64,000 nt of DNA from Diatrype stigma (lineage: Eukaryota; Ascomycota; Sordariomycetes; Xylariales; Diatrypaceae). The notes below the pieces were generated by a model that made no database searches, was not told the origin of the DNA, and worked only from the letters and a program-made list of their open reading frames with translations. The translations under genes were made by a program, and so were the position numbers. Each line of letters starts with the position of its first letter. Position 1 is the first letter of the stretch. Positions 46,751-58,375 of the stretch are shown here, piece after piece. The DNA lies in NCBI GenBank assembly GCA_022225965.2, contig JAKJXP020000034.1, positions 186,001-250,000 on the forward strand, read 5' to 3'.

Positions 46751-47680
46751 TATAACAATCACTACAGCACCTACCTATCCGAGGGGTGTTACAACAGGCA
46801 GCAGATTGATTTGCCTGTAAATGCCAGATAGGGGGCATCACGGCAAATCCCACCAAGTAGAATCAACACCGAACGCCGCAATCCGACCTCCTAGATGCAT
46901 GGTAGGGAGGCGAGTGTTCAAGGTACCTAGCACAGATCAACATTTTGTCGAAACTCAACCGGAAGGTCTTGTAACCAACTCAAATCAACCCCTCAGCCCC
47001 TATACACATACATACATGACAAGATCCGAGTTTTCCCAGTGATGAGGAAACGATGTAGTACAGTGACGAAACCGGGCTATTACACTGATAATAATCGTAT
47101 CATATCATACAACGCTTCAGTTGGTTGATACGGTTGATTGGTACGGTTGAAAAACTTTGGTATGAGATATGAACTCTACGTTATAATCTCGTACGCAACA
47201 ATCAAAGTCGGTTCTATGTGATCAAGATTTAACCGCCCCCATCATATAGAGGATGCAGCCGCAATAAAAACAATTGGGGACGATACTTAGTTTTTATGCA
47301 GTTGGTGATATCAGTTTATCCTAACAGGTTAGTTTGTGGCCTATTGCCATCAGGGGCTGTGGACGATCTGGGATCCCTTTCATTTGTTATGATTACATCC
47401 AAATTTATGGTCATGCTAGGTAGCGATAAACAACGAAGTCGGTATATCGGCAAAGTATAATCGTGTTAGAAAAGATATGTCCCGTCGTTTATGACACCAT
47501 CCATAAACGAGTGTCTAACTGATACATCCCTGGGGTTAAGAAAGGATGGTGTTCGGGATCGACTTTGACGATGAAGTGACACGAGTACGTAACTTCATAT
47601 TTCCCACCCAGCCTCTCACCAACAAGAACGTACAAGACCGGCCCGGTCTTAAGCCGTTTTGTTTATTTATTTAATCATCG

Positions 47681-49587
47681 TTAGGCTAGACTTTCCTCAG
47701 ATGCTTTTGCAGCCCTGCTCTCCCGGGTGTGGTCTCCCTGACCGACGGTGCCAGCATTCCTGAAACCGATAAGACTGATGACTACGATTGCACCTGTGCT
47801 CGCAAAGATGGTCCAGAATGCGGCTCGGAAGCCGTCCATGAGCCGGCTCTTGTCGTCCAGGCTTGCTGAATGTTCCGAGACGGAGGCCGCAATCACCGCG
47901 GTAACTGCCAGTCCGAAAGAGTTTCCGAATTGTGCGACTTGGTTGAACACCCCTCCAGCCAGGGACTGTTCCTCGGCGAGCATCGCATCAGATATGAGCA
48001 GGTTCGAGATGCTAAATAAGACTATCGACCAGCCTTGTTAGCGCTCACACAAGCTCCGAAGGGGGAGTGCGCTTAGAGGTGGAAGGTAAGACTTATAGCA
48101 TACCCCAAGGGTTGACCGGGCTGAGAAATAGCGCCCAGCAAGGCCCAGCCCAATAGGTCGCCTCCACGTTCACAGTGGCCATGAGCGCAGGGGACACCAG
48201 CGTGATGCACGCCGAAACGGCTACCAGGACCACAGCTGGGACGCGGGATATCATGTAGACCAGGACGATGTTGACGGAAGTGCCCATGATGATCTGCGAG
48301 AAGTACCGGACGGAGGCGTCCAGCGCCGACAGCCCCTGCACCTGCTGGAAGAACAGCGTCGTGAAGTATTCGATCCCGTTCAGAGATGCCCAGCACAGGG
48401 AGACGCACAGACAGGCGGACGTGAACGTGGCCTTGCGCCACAGCCGGTTGGGGATCAGAGCCGGCCGGCCGTGCTTGACCTGCCAGTGCATCCAGCAGGG
48501 GAAGATGACGAGCAGCAGCGCCAGGGCCACGGCGAGGAGCGCGATGTTCGAGGCGCGCTGAATGTTCCGGTGGTCCGAGGTCACCATGCCGAGGACGTAC
48601 AGCAGCATGCCGAGTGCGAGGCTGAGGACGACAGCGCCTGCCCAGTCGACATCTTCGCGCAATTGTCTGCTCCATACTTTCTTCGCGGAGGAGGAGCAGT
48701 GGGAGGGATGCGTGACCGTAGGCAAGGACCACATGGATGCGACCGATATGCAAAAGTTGATGATTGCCATGATGTAATATGACCACCTCCACCCGATCGT
48801 ATCCGTGAAGACCCCGCCGAGTACAAGTCCAAGCGCACTGTGATACCGAGTCGATGTTAACAGACCCCTCTTGCTCCATGCGCAGGCGGCAACTCGCAAC
48901 CCCCACCCCTTTCCTCACTAGACTATGCAGTAACCATGCACGAGAGTTGGGGAATCAAGTAAGTTGTGGGATAGTGAACGAGAGATCCGCTTACTATCCA
49001 AGAGGTTGCGCCATCCCATTCATTGCAAATGCTGTGTTTCTCCACTGGCCCCTGGGAAAGGTATTGGTGATCAGGCTCACGGTGGTCGGCAGGCACATCG
49101 ATATGGCCACCCCCAGACAGGTGCGGAACAGGATGACCTGCATGCTGGTCGCTGCCAGGCCCAGGGCGACGGTGAAGCCGACGAAGAGGAAGCTCCCGGT
49201 TACCCAGAGGACCTTGGCGCCGACGATGTCGCCGATGGCGCCGAACACGTGGAGCAGGCACCCGGCGGCGAGCGCGTACACGGCCGCCGGCCACAGGATC
49301 AGGCCGTCCGGGATGTCGACGTCGGCGGCGATGCGGGGCAGGGCTGCGATCAGTATTCCCGAGCCCATGGTATTGAGGAAGTTGATGCCGGCGAGCGTGG
49401 AGATGATGGCCACGCCCCTTGCCTTGGAGACGCTCATGGTCATGGCCGCCGGTTCAAGGAGGACGTTTCCCGTGCTCGAGGGGGCCAGTTCTTCGAGGTG
49501 CGCCGTGTGGACATCTTGCTCATATGTAGCTCTCTCCCCCTTGTATCCCCTGCTGTCAGCCCTTTCTGAGATTTGATCATTCTCCAT
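47681..49587 (-). CDS. MFS transporter, DHA2-like (14 transmembrane helices)
   Basis: Exons in transcript order are 48995-49587, 48104-48837 and 47681-48021 (555 aa), all in phase. After a 50-residue charged N-terminus come helices typical of the fungal DHA2 drug:H+ antiporter family: INFLNTMGSGILIAALPRIA, YALAAGCLLHVFGAIGDIVG (motif A region GAIGDIVG), FRTCLGVAISMCLPTT, and YALGLVLGGVFTDTIGWRW (motif C type). Later segments include the SNGIEYFTT-like stretch LNGIEYFTTLFFQQVQGLSALDA and the last helices through AAFWTIFASTGAIVVISLIGF. Predicted plasma-membrane exporter of small toxic compounds or a metabolite; substrate unknown. It is divergent from the GST gene 1.1 kb away, a pairing that suits detoxification but is not proof. 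Confidence 0.9.
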
Positions 49588-50698
49588 AGCTCGAATATTA
49601 TGGGCGGTTTAAAGAGAGGAGTCAATGGCTTTCATTAGCTACGAATGGGAAAGACAAGGAACGTAGAGCATGAAGGGCTGAGGATAGTCAATAGAATAAG
49701 CCGAGAACGGGCAGAAAAAGAGACTGGGCAGAACGGCCATCATGTAGGCGTCCGAGCCTGACCAGCGAAACTTTATCACATGAGTGAAGAGCAGATCTGG
49801 CAGGGGCTTTGGGCGCCAACCCCCCCTTCACACAAAACCTGACATCGTATATATACCATTAGGCTCTCCCCAGAAATGGGCTTTCCCACCGAGGGTCATG
49901 TCAATTGATAGCGCCTCAGCGGAGACGATGTTGTCGTGCCGCAAGCAATATAAGTCACTGATCGATAAGTAAGGTGACATCCATCGCCTTGTGCTTGTGT
50001 GCATGCTTGCCTAGTCGTGTTATATGCATGCTGCATTTACGAACCCGTCCCATTGGTTCTCTTCTTCAACGATACGCCCTGGCGGGGGCCCTAGCTGGAA
50101 TCGAGGATCGTTTTGGCCGGTTGTCGCCTCATCACCAACAGCACCATTCGCGTCTCGAGCCAATGAGCGCTCGGGTGATAGTGGGCGAGATATCGATGAG
50201 ATCTTGGAGACAGAGTCGTGAGGTGATTAGATGCGAAGCAAGAAGGGGCGTTATTGCGGATAAGTACAGGCGCATGGGTAGCTTGCAGCGCTACCCTGAC
50301 AGATAGTCCAAACCCTTCGTCTCAGGTGAGGAGCTGAGGGTCCGTAGACGCATGCCACGATAATAGCGGATGGCGCTGCTGCTTGTGGCTGATTCAGCGT
50401 TGCATCAAGGCCCATCGGGGCGGACCGGCGTCGGTTAATCCGGTATTCCCACCTTCGCTTTGCCGCTTTGCTGCCTATGCCGAGATGCTAGGCGGCTCGT
50501 TGATAGGTACGTGATGACATGGTCTAGCCGGGGGGTATTTGATGCAGTGAGCCCTACCCAACCCCAGCCAGCGAAACAACTTTTGGAGAGAGCGAGAGAG
50601 CGAGAGTGTGTGTGAGTGAGTGTGTGAGAGAGAGAACCCCGCCCTAGACCCCCGAACCTCACTCGAAACCTGTTACGACGATCGGCAAATAATTCGAG
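49588..50698. other. Divergent promoter region, MFS / GST
   Basis: 1.1 kb between the divergent MFS and GST starts. A purine-rich GAGAGA/GTGTGT simple-sequence stretch at about 50583-50636 lies some 60 bp before the GST ATG. No gene seen. Confidence 0.55.
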
Positions 50699-51603
50699 AT
50701 GGCATCCGGCGAGAATAAACTCATTCTCTATACCAACCACACCTGCACATGTGAGGAATCGCGCCCCATCCCAACTTAGACCGCCCACCGAAAGCTAGTC
50801 CGTACGTAATGACTGGCTGACTGACACTGACCCTGGGCGGTGCAGGGGCAAATCGCGCGAATGTTGCTCTCGCCGAGCTCGGGGTGCCCTTTGAGGAGGT
50901 TATCATCAACGTGGACGGGCCGCGGCCGGCCGAGTTTCTGAAGCTCAACCCGCGGGCCCTCGTGCCGGTGCTGATCTTCAACGGCGAGATCCTCGTCGAG
51001 TCGGTCGTCATCTGCCAGTTCCTGGCGGACGTCTACCCGTCGCACCTGTGCCCGCCCTCGACCTCGACGGCGGGCGCGCTGCGCCGGGCGCGGATGAGCT
51101 TCTTCACTGACGCGTACTGGACCAAGTTCCACACCACGCTGTTCAAGCTGTTCGAGGCGCCGACGGACGCCGATGCCGAGAGGGTCATCGACGAGGCCGT
51201 CGCGGGCCTGCTGCGCGAAGTCGAGCCTCTCCTCCACGATGCCAACCCGTTCTTTGGTGGCAGCGACAAGCTCACGTTGGCCGAGGTGAGTGCACACACA
51301 CATCTATCTATGCAGCTATTTACTAGGTGCACGAAGCTGACCAAGCCGCATGGCTGAATCATCTTTGTGCAACAGGTCATCATGGGTCCCTTCGTGATTC
51401 GAGCTGTCACCCTATCCAAGCATGGGGTGTACCCCGCCAGCCTGAACGCACAGATCCAGCAAAAGGCGCCCAATTTTCACAGATGGGCTACGGCTGTGTC
51501 TAGCCATCCTAGCATCACGTCGATCTTTGACGAAGATGTCATCGTCGCAAGGTCAAGAGCAAAGCGCGCGAGGATGCGAACTGCGGCTGGGCTGGAGCTT
51601 TAG
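50699..51603 (+). CDS. Glutathione S-transferase (omega-like)
   Basis: Exons are 50699-50750, 50846-51285 and 51376-51603 (239 aa). The first junction reconstitutes Trp in TCTWANRANVALAEL. The thioredoxin-like N-domain has LYTNHTCTWA, where omega-class enzymes have a C-P-W/F-A motif with catalytic Cys. It continues with LNPRALVPVLIFNGEILVESVVICQFLAD, the glutathione-binding Pro and Glu-Ser. The C-terminal helical domain includes FFGGSDKLTLAEV. Expected cytosolic glutathione-dependent thiol transferase or conjugase acting on electrophiles. Its divergent neighbour is an MFS exporter. Confidence 0.9.
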
Positions 51604-51866
51604 CTTTGGGGGTGGGTTTGCCTCCCCTTCCCTCCCGCTCTGGACAGAGATCATGCAATGGCTCTGATGTGCATCTTACGATCTGATGCTCTATAGTTAC
51701 TAGCATGCTACAAATTTAATAACTTAGGAACATCTCTTCGCGAAGAGGACACTGGCTCAGATGGATACGGTGATGGGGGACGGGCTAGGGCAATGATTTA
51801 TCATACCACCATGCAATGGTGTAGCAGAAGCCCTGGACCTAATTATTTGTTTCTAGTCTACCTATA

Positions 51867-51973
51867 TATATAAATAGTCTACAGGTCCAGAAGGATCCAC
51901 CTTCCAAACCCTTCCTTTTATAACAACAATAACGCAATACAATAACTTCCGGCTCGTCAGCTGCTTTCGTTCG
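51867..51973. repeat. Direct repeat A, copy 1
   Basis: This matches 53207-53312 with mostly C/T differences. It includes AGGTCCAGAAGGATCCACCT and the CTGCTTTCGTTCG end. Confidence 0.85.
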
Positions 51974-52069
51974 TTTATCAAATTCCCACGGAATTTATTA
52001 GATAATTCGAAATAGCTACAGCTTTCGTTCGTTTTTTGTTGTTGTTTTTTCGATTACGCGTTTCCAACG

Positions 52070-52396
52070 CGCTTTCGTCGCGGTTCCGCTGCGCTCCAGG
52101 TTACGATGGCCCTAGCCTAGCCTAGCCAAGCCAGTGCGTTCCATTAACGCGTTCCATTAACGCATTCCCTTCGGGATTCCTCGCATCGCGAGATTCGAGG
52201 CTACGATGGCACGCAAGCCTAGCCAAACCATTGCGTTCCAGCAACGCACTTCCTTCCGGGATTCCTCGCATCGCGAGATTTCGGGTTACGATGGCACGCA
52301 AGCCTAGCCAAGCCGCTGCGTTCTATTAACGCTTCCTTCTTTTCGGGATTTCTCGCATCGCGAAATTCGAGGCTACGATGGCACGCAAGCCTAGCT
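52070..52396. repeat. Tandem repeat D, about 85-99 bp, three full and one partial copy
   Basis: Full copies are approximately 52126-52224, 52225-52309 and 52310-52396, each holding TCGCATCGCGA and ending GATGGCACGCAAGCCTAGC. A shorter related piece precedes them from about 52070. Confidence 0.85.
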
Positions 52397-52579
52397 AATT
52401 ATTAGCGACGCATTTTCGAAGGCGACGCGTTTTCGAAGCGGTCGCGTTGCGGCTTAGGTCAAAACGACGGCACGGAAGCCAGACCCCCTTTCCGTCCTTT
52501 CCCTTTTCGACCGACCTATCCGACCGACCTATCCGACCGACCTACCCGAATTCGAACCGTTGCAATTACATAATACATT

Positions 52580-52812
52580 CGACGTTTTTTAGAAGCACCG
52601 TACGGGTTTTCCTACCCACTGGGAGGTTTTTCCCAATGCGTGCTTCGAAATGAATAGCCGCCTGTAACGCGGCGGCCCTTCCGAATACTCGACGTTTTTT
52701 AGAAGCACCGTATTGGTTTTCTTACCTACTGGGAGGTTTTTTCCAATACGTAGCAGGGGCGTCTGCTGGCAAATGCGTGCTTTGGAAGAATAGCCGCTTA
52801 TAACGCGGCGGC
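52580..52812. repeat. Direct repeat C, two copies of about 100-120 bp
   Basis: The copies are 52580-52676 and 52690-52812. Both begin CGACGTTTTTTAGAAGCACC and end with AGCCGC..TAACGCGGCGGC. Copy 2 has an extra segment of about 25 bp. Confidence 0.85.
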
Positions 52813-52896
52813 TCCAATCGGGGGCCCGGTTATACTTACCTATATACCATATACCTGCTTCTATTTAAAAAATGAACAAAGTTTGGAGCGAGAGTT

Positions 52897-53208
52897 GGGC
52901 TGCTCCTAGCTAACCTTCGTCGTACGTACGTAAGCCGCTGGCAATAGCGCTGCCGATGCCGTCCCGCTTCCGGGTACCAGGCTGGCAGCAGCGCTATCGG
53001 TGCCGTTCCGTTCCGTTTTGCCCGGTAGCAGCAGCTTCGCTACTGCCCCTTTGGCATATTGCCTCCCGGGCATATCGTTATACGCGGGCAATAGCAGCTT
53101 CGTTGCTGCTGGGCCGTTGTTATTTAGTTAGGCGGGGGCTTACGTTTTATCCAATACTACGTTTTTATACCAAACCTCGTTGCCGTTGATCTGAAGTGAT
53201 TTGTAGAT
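52897..53208. repeat. Direct repeat B, copy 1 (312 bp)
   Basis: It aligns without gaps to 53414-53725. Almost all differences are transitions read as C/T on the + strand, more often T here than in copy 2. Confidence 0.9.
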
Positions 53209-53312
53209 ATAAATAGTTTATAGGTCCAGAAGGATCCACCTTTTAAACCCTTCCTTTTATAACAACAACAACGCAATATAACAATTTCCGGCTCGTTAGC
53301 TGCTTTCGTTCG
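53207..53312. repeat. Direct repeat A, copy 2
   Basis: Second copy of the block at 51867-51973, directly abutting the end of repeat B copy 1. Confidence 0.85.
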
Positions 53313-53413
53313 CCCGTTCGCCGTCCCATTCAAGCAATAGAGGATGGAGGCATAAAACCGGGATATTACTAGGGGGGTTATTTATAGGTTTTGCTTTATA
53401 TATATATCGACGT

Positions 53414-53725
53414 GGGCTGCCCTTAGCTAATCTTCGTCGTACGTACGTAAGCCGCTGGCAACAGCGCTGCCGATGCCGTCCCGTTTCCGGGCATCAGGCT
53501 GGTAGCAGCGCTGCCGGTGCCGTTCCGTTCCGTTCTGCCCGGCAGCAGCAGCTTCGCTACTGCCCTTTTGGCATATCGCCCCCCGGGCATATCGTCACAC
53601 GCGGGCAACAGCAGCTTCGCTGCTGCTGGGCCGCTGCTACTTAGCTAGGCGGGGGCTCACGTTCCATCCAATACTACGTTCTTACACCAAACCTCGTTGC
53701 CGTTGATCTGAAGTGATTTGTAGAC
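53414..53725. repeat. Direct repeat B, copy 2 (312 bp)
   Basis: Same length as copy 1, without indels. It ends 83 bp from the 3' end of the ATP-grasp gene. Confidence 0.9.
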
Positions 53726-53807
53726 AAAATGCGTCAAGCGCTTCTATTCTTGCCCCGCTTAGGACCTTGGGAGGCTGACCCTAGATTATCGTTGTGCATG
53801 CAATAAG

Positions 53808-55139
53808 TTATGTTCTTGCTAGTTTCTGTTTGATGCATTCTCGGACCCGAGCCAGGTCCTGCTGATCGTGACCACCCCACACAATGTCGGCCATGTTCAG
53901 GTCGCCTTCGATGCCGGCGGTAGCGGTGACTACGACCTGTCCGGACTCGACAAGCGGGGCGAGAGAATCGTATATGTCGTCTGTCGGCCCGCGGTACTCG
54001 AACGCCGCGAACTGCGCCATCGGCAAGCCTCTTTCTTTCCAAAAGTGCCCGGACATGAAGCACATGGGCATCGAGCCGGTAAACCTGGCATTGAGATCCA
54101 CGACATATTGTCCTCCGTTCTTGTCCACGACGATGTCAACTCCGGCCCAGCCAACGAAGGTCTCGGGTAGTTTCTGCGTAGTGTCGCGCACGGTCTCCCA
54201 GAGGAGATCGCGGAGGCCCTCCTGGGCGCTGTAATCGATGTATCCGCCAGTCCACTTGCCATCGTCCGTGAGAGTTTGCACCGTGACACCGGTAACGAGA
54301 GGGTTCCCGCGGTTGTGCTCGCTCGTGGGCGCGCCGATGAGGAAGTGTACACTCAGATCCTGTACCAGATCTATGTACTCCGAAATCAAGACCTCATCGA
54401 CCCCTCTAGCTTGGTACTTCTCCATGGCACCCAGAACCTCCTTGCGGCGGCTTTCGGTAGTGACGATGTACGTTCCGAAACCACAGCCTGCACGGCATAG
54501 CTTCACCACGAAGGGCAGCGGCCTCGTGGAGAATATGGAAGATGGATCTGCGATGTTAGTGTTGCGCAAGCTGATGATTTCCGACGCTGGCGTTCGTATC
54601 CCCGAAGTGATAAGGTATTTCTTAGAATTTATTATGTATGCCTCCTCGGGGTTATTCAGGCAATCGTGTTTGTTCATCCAGCCTTGCGGCCGCCAGAACA
54701 AGAGCTTCTTGTTCTGGGATATCTGCAGCAGCTCCTCGAAAACGCCCCCCTGATCTAAGTCGACGATGCGCGGGCGGTGCCGCTGATCCGGGTCCAGCTG
54801 CGATAGCGCGCGCTCCATCCCCTCTGCCGAGATGTTGGGACCGAAGAAGATTACGTCTAGGGCGCCCAGGCCGAAAGCCCTGCGCAGGGGCTTCAGACCA
54901 AGGATCACCTTCCGAAGGCGGTCCTGCTCGTCACGGTCGTCGGAAAATGGGACGGGCTCCTCGTCTTCGGGATAGACCGTCTCCCTGGGGAACGCAGGGT
55001 GGAGGTCCAGATGCGCGAAGACGCAATACATCGTGACAATGAAGTCCCCCGGAATCCCATTTGCGCGGTACAGTTCGGCTAGCGTCGTGTCTAACCTCAC
55101 GCGCGGTGCCTTTGCGCCTTGTCTCTTCTGAATCGCCAT
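53808..55139 (-). CDS. ATP-grasp domain protein (solid-state-culture-type)
   Basis: Single exon, 443 aa from MAIQKRQGAKAPRVRLD. ATP-grasp features: a lysine-bearing first lobe (RPLPFVVKLCRAGCGFGTYIV), EVLISEYIDLVQDLSVHFLIG, and the metal/phosphate-binding end strand GGQYVVDLNARFTGSMPMCF with Asp/Asn ligands. The N-domain has ALDVIFFGPNISAEGMERAL and RIVDLDQGG. The overall sequence looks like the fungal group annotated as solid-state culture-specific ATP-grasp proteins. The family joins a carboxylate to an amine or thiol through an acyl phosphate. The substrate is unknown, and no partner biosynthetic enzymes adjoin it. Confidence 0.8.
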   Translation of the reverse strand: MAIQKRQGAKAPRVRLDTTLAELYRANGIPGDFIVTMYCVFAHLDLHPAFPRETVYPEDEEPVPFSDDRDEQDRLRKVILGLKPLRRAFGLGALDVIFFGPNISAEGMERALSQLDPDQRHRPRIVDLDQGGVFEELLQISQNKKLLFWRPQGWMNKHDCLNNPEEAYIINSKKYLITSGIRTPASEIISLRNTNIADPSSIFSTRPLPFVVKLCRAGCGFGTYIVTTESRRKEVLGAMEKYQARGVDEVLISEYIDLVQDLSVHFLIGAPTSEHNRGNPLVTGVTVQTLTDDGKWTGGYIDYSAQEGLRDLLWETVRDTTQKLPETFVGWAGVDIVVDKNGGQYVVDLNARFTGSMPMCFMSGHFWKERGLPMAQFAAFEYRGPTDDIYDSLAPLVESGQVVVTATAGIEGDLNMADIVWGGHDQQDLARVRECIKQKLART

Positions 55140-55836
55140 GATCGTTCTCGTCGCGTCGTCGACCTCGTCCAGCTTTCGTGCATCTAATGTCGAAACATTT
55201 CATCGGCATGCCACCACTTCCTGCAGGGCCTGTTATGTAAATACTATCGTGTAGTTTGGTGCGGCACAGTCGTGAAACCAAAATAGAAGCCCTCTGCTAA
55301 CGCGATCTAACGTCATGGTGACCTGGTTCCTCGAGGCGGAGCAAAAGAGCGGTCTGATACAGTCAGAGCGTTAAGTTCGGATCTGCCCTGCGTGACCCGA
55401 TGGTATTTATAACCGCCCCCGAAGGACCATATTGCGGTGTGTGAGGCCTGTTAGTCACTGTCTGAAATCCTAGGGCTGAGTAACGCCACACACGATTTCG
55501 GTCCGCGACCGGCCCCTCGATGAAGATCGCAGGATCTTACCTAATGTGGTAGTGGGTAGAGGGGAGGGGTCACAAATTGTAACATGCTGAATGACATTCG
55601 GTTTGGTTGGCTACTGTATCGCACGCAGTTGTCAATATCAGGCGTTGAGTTGAGCATACCAAATACTGCGTCGCTTTCAGATCATTGCTCACTTAGTCTG
55701 AAGCTTTACATCTGTTTGAGTCTTGACATTATATTACGGTACCTAGTCCCTACCCTGCTAACCCATGGACCTCGAACTTTCGTTCCACTACCCTCGAGCT
55801 ATAGGACCTGATACACACACTGCCTAAGCCAGGGCC
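55140..55836. other. Intergenic, upstream of ATP-grasp gene
   Basis: About 700 bp: promoter of the ATP-grasp gene and downstream space of the broken gene on the same strand. No gene seen. Confidence 0.5.
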
Positions 55837-56360
55837 CTAAGCATCCGTGCCTAAGTACTTAGCCGATCGAGAGTCCTGGCAGCCTGCAGGGTGCGTGGCA
55901 GCCAGCCAAAGCCGCCTCTCACGCAGGCCCGCTTGTAATTGTGACTGACAACTACTGAACCATAGGGCTTGAGCGAGAATCAACTCGCCCGCTATGATTT
56001 GGGCGAACCAAGCTTTCCAGAAACCAAAAAGAGCATATGGCCTCTGGCGCCAAGCCTCGTTCGTGATACCCTGCAGGGAGAACTGCAGTTGGATGTACGA
56101 CGCCTGTCGGCGCTTGTAGGACGGCCGGATCGCGTCCAGGCGGCGACGGGCATCGACAGGGTTCCATGGGGACACCCGCATTCTGAGCCACCTGGTACTC
56201 GAACTGCAGGGCCAGGAGGCGGCGCATGGCCTGAGTCTTTGCGGCGGGGATCGCCGCGCGCTCGTCGTCAGTCGCGCCAAGAACGACTCGGTCCTTTGAT
56301 TAAGTGCAGGAGGTAGAACGCTGAATGAAGCGTATGAGGGTTGTGAATCCAAGGCATCAT
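55837..56360 (-). pseudogene. Small unrecognised gene broken by two frameshifts
   Basis: Three successive reading frames each look coding (protein-like composition, strong G/C third positions in the last two). Frame one opens at 56360 (MMPWIHNPHTLHSAF) and runs to about 56290. Frame two takes over near 56290 (LGATDDERAAIPAAKT, RRLLALQFEYQVAQN) to about 56160. Frame three continues from near 56160 (RRLDAIRPSYKRRQ, LQFSLQGITNEAWRQRPY, FGFWKAWFAQ) and stays open to 55837. Both shifts are in the same +1 sense, and no GT-AG intron fits either. I do not recognise the family. A real gene with assembly errors, or a recent pseudogene. Confidence 0.55.
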
Positions 56361-58375
56361 CCGAAAGAAACTGGGCGGAATGGTGTAAAAACTGTAGCCG
56401 AGAGGTGGTAATGGGTGTAGGGAAAGGTGTGGGGTTGCAGGCTGTCAAGTGACTGAGTTTTATCGAAATCTCTGCTTGACGACGTCGCTTCAACCGGTAA
56501 TCCCCTGGATGGCATGCTGCTCGCTTCGTACTGCTGCTCTACGTAGTAAGTCGCCATGGACTAGTCCACCCGGGCGATACATCTCACTACAAGCGCCATG
56601 AGTGAGGTTCGTATGACGCTGGACTCGACAGGTTGAGCTATTGGGGTTTCTCTCAGCTATGACGGTAAAGAGAACGCAGTTTGGCTCCTCGACCCTGACC
56701 ATAGCTATCATAATGACTATGCTGTACCGATAGATTAGCTTTCAGTCTCCATACGGTTACGACACACTAACCTACCCTGTTTTGGTTCTGCTTCCACGTC
56801 TTTGCCAATGGTGGATACAATGCATGGTGTATTCCAAGGATGATTCTCTTGTTGTTCTGCGGGAGGTATCTCTTCATCACTGATCCCTGTGTTATTGTGT
56901 CTTCGAGGGTATCTTGGTCATAGCCTGCGGGTAGTGAGTGTCGAAAATTATATAGTAATGAAGGTGAACAACAATACTACCGCTTCATTACAGTTGTGAT
57001 CACCCCCATGTGGCTGTTGTGATCTTCTCCGTTGCTGTAACTATTATGTTCCTTTGCGGCCACTGGGCAACCACTGGCTCAGAGCTTGATCGCCAGAACC
57101 AATCTTGATTAATGTTGGAAAGGAGCGGGGTTTGAACAATCGGAGACAATTACAGTGATGGCAAAGGTAGTACTCTTCCTAATGAAGGCATGATGGATTT
57201 GTTTCCGGTACTAAGCGCAGGTGAGGAGTCTGAGGTTCATACCCCCTATCGGATAAATTTATATTGAGCCATTATTTCAAGGAAGATATCAGCAGTAATG
57301 TCGTCGATATGGCAACTGTTTCCAGTAAGGTCCAAAATGCTCAACAGCAGAGGAGACTTATTTTCCCTCTCCAAGATGATTCCTCGTGCCATTGAATATC
57401 ATTTCGGCCTAATACTCTATCTTGTCTTTACTAAGGACACACCACATCATCACTGTTGTGCTATATATATTTAGCATTATCCAACCTTCAATTGCATACC
57501 TAACATATTTATGGAATAGTAGCAGATCGCTTTAAAGTACTTAATACCACGAGCCACGTATCTGAGTTTGTCTAGGACATTGCCAGCAAGGGGTAGAATG
57601 TTTCTTACCTGTGTCCTATAATCCCGTGATTCCAAATAAACTTGTCGGAGTTAACAGCTTCAGAGCATCGCGACATTGTAAGGTGAAATCGAAAGCGATT
57701 ATCAGAGAACTACGGTAGACGCTCACGCAATCGGGGTTGTGAACAATGCCAACTTCATATAAACAGACACCATAGCCCCTTGATGTCCAGTTTCACGTTC
57801 AACACAGGGGTTTCACTACAACCGGCTGTAAAAACAAGACAAGCCAACAAGTTCACCGCAAAGAGCGATGAGTCAGTTTTACCCTATCTGTAATATAATG
57901 TGGTTGTTCTGAGCTGCCATCATAAATGAATGCAGCTTATCTGAACCATGAAAGGCAGTGCTTGCAATTGATGGACAAATCGTCACTGTACAAGTTCCCA
58001 TGAGACGGCTTCTTGTATACATGCTAGCGTGTGCTTTATGATGTTTTACTTCGTACGCATGTCCGACAGGGTACAATAAGAAAGGTCTATAAAATGTTTT
58101 CGAATCAATTCTTCGTTGCGTAACGCTACCTCATTAATACCAGAGCACATCATCGGTTTCCATGCCAGGGTTTTTCTACAAAACGTGTGATATTTACATG
58201 GGAGGGAGGGAATATAAAGAGAAAATCAACAATAGATCCAAATCAAACCCAAACCAGACCAAAAAAACCCTGATCGACAATGTTTAAGTAAGTCTAGCTA
58301 AGCCAAGCCACATCTCCCAACCAAATGCTTCCCATTTTTTCCTCCTCTGATGATGCTTGTCTGAACTCAGCACCC
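56361..58375. other. Gene-poor region
   Basis: 2 kb; no supported gene. TACTTCGTA occurs at 58047-58055. The end is the 3' side of the CFEM gene. Confidence 0.5.

Larger units (their letters stand above)
44515..47680. other. Long intergenic region with minisatellite and a MITE
   Basis: 3.2 kb without a gene. It contains a 10-bp minisatellite (45031-45109), a six-base GCTGAT microsatellite (about 46123-46151) and a TA-flanked pogo-like MITE (46378-46750). Confidence 0.6.
51604..53807. other. Repeat-filled intergenic region
   Basis: 2.2 kb with no gene; nearly all of 51867-53725 is made of degenerate direct repeats of four kinds, listed separately. Confidence 0.8.

Noticed and set aside
51867..53312. 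An LTR retrotransposon with repeat A as LTRs
   Set aside because: The 1.2 kb between the A copies has no gag or pol frame, primer-binding site or polypurine tract, and the copies are only about 107 bp.
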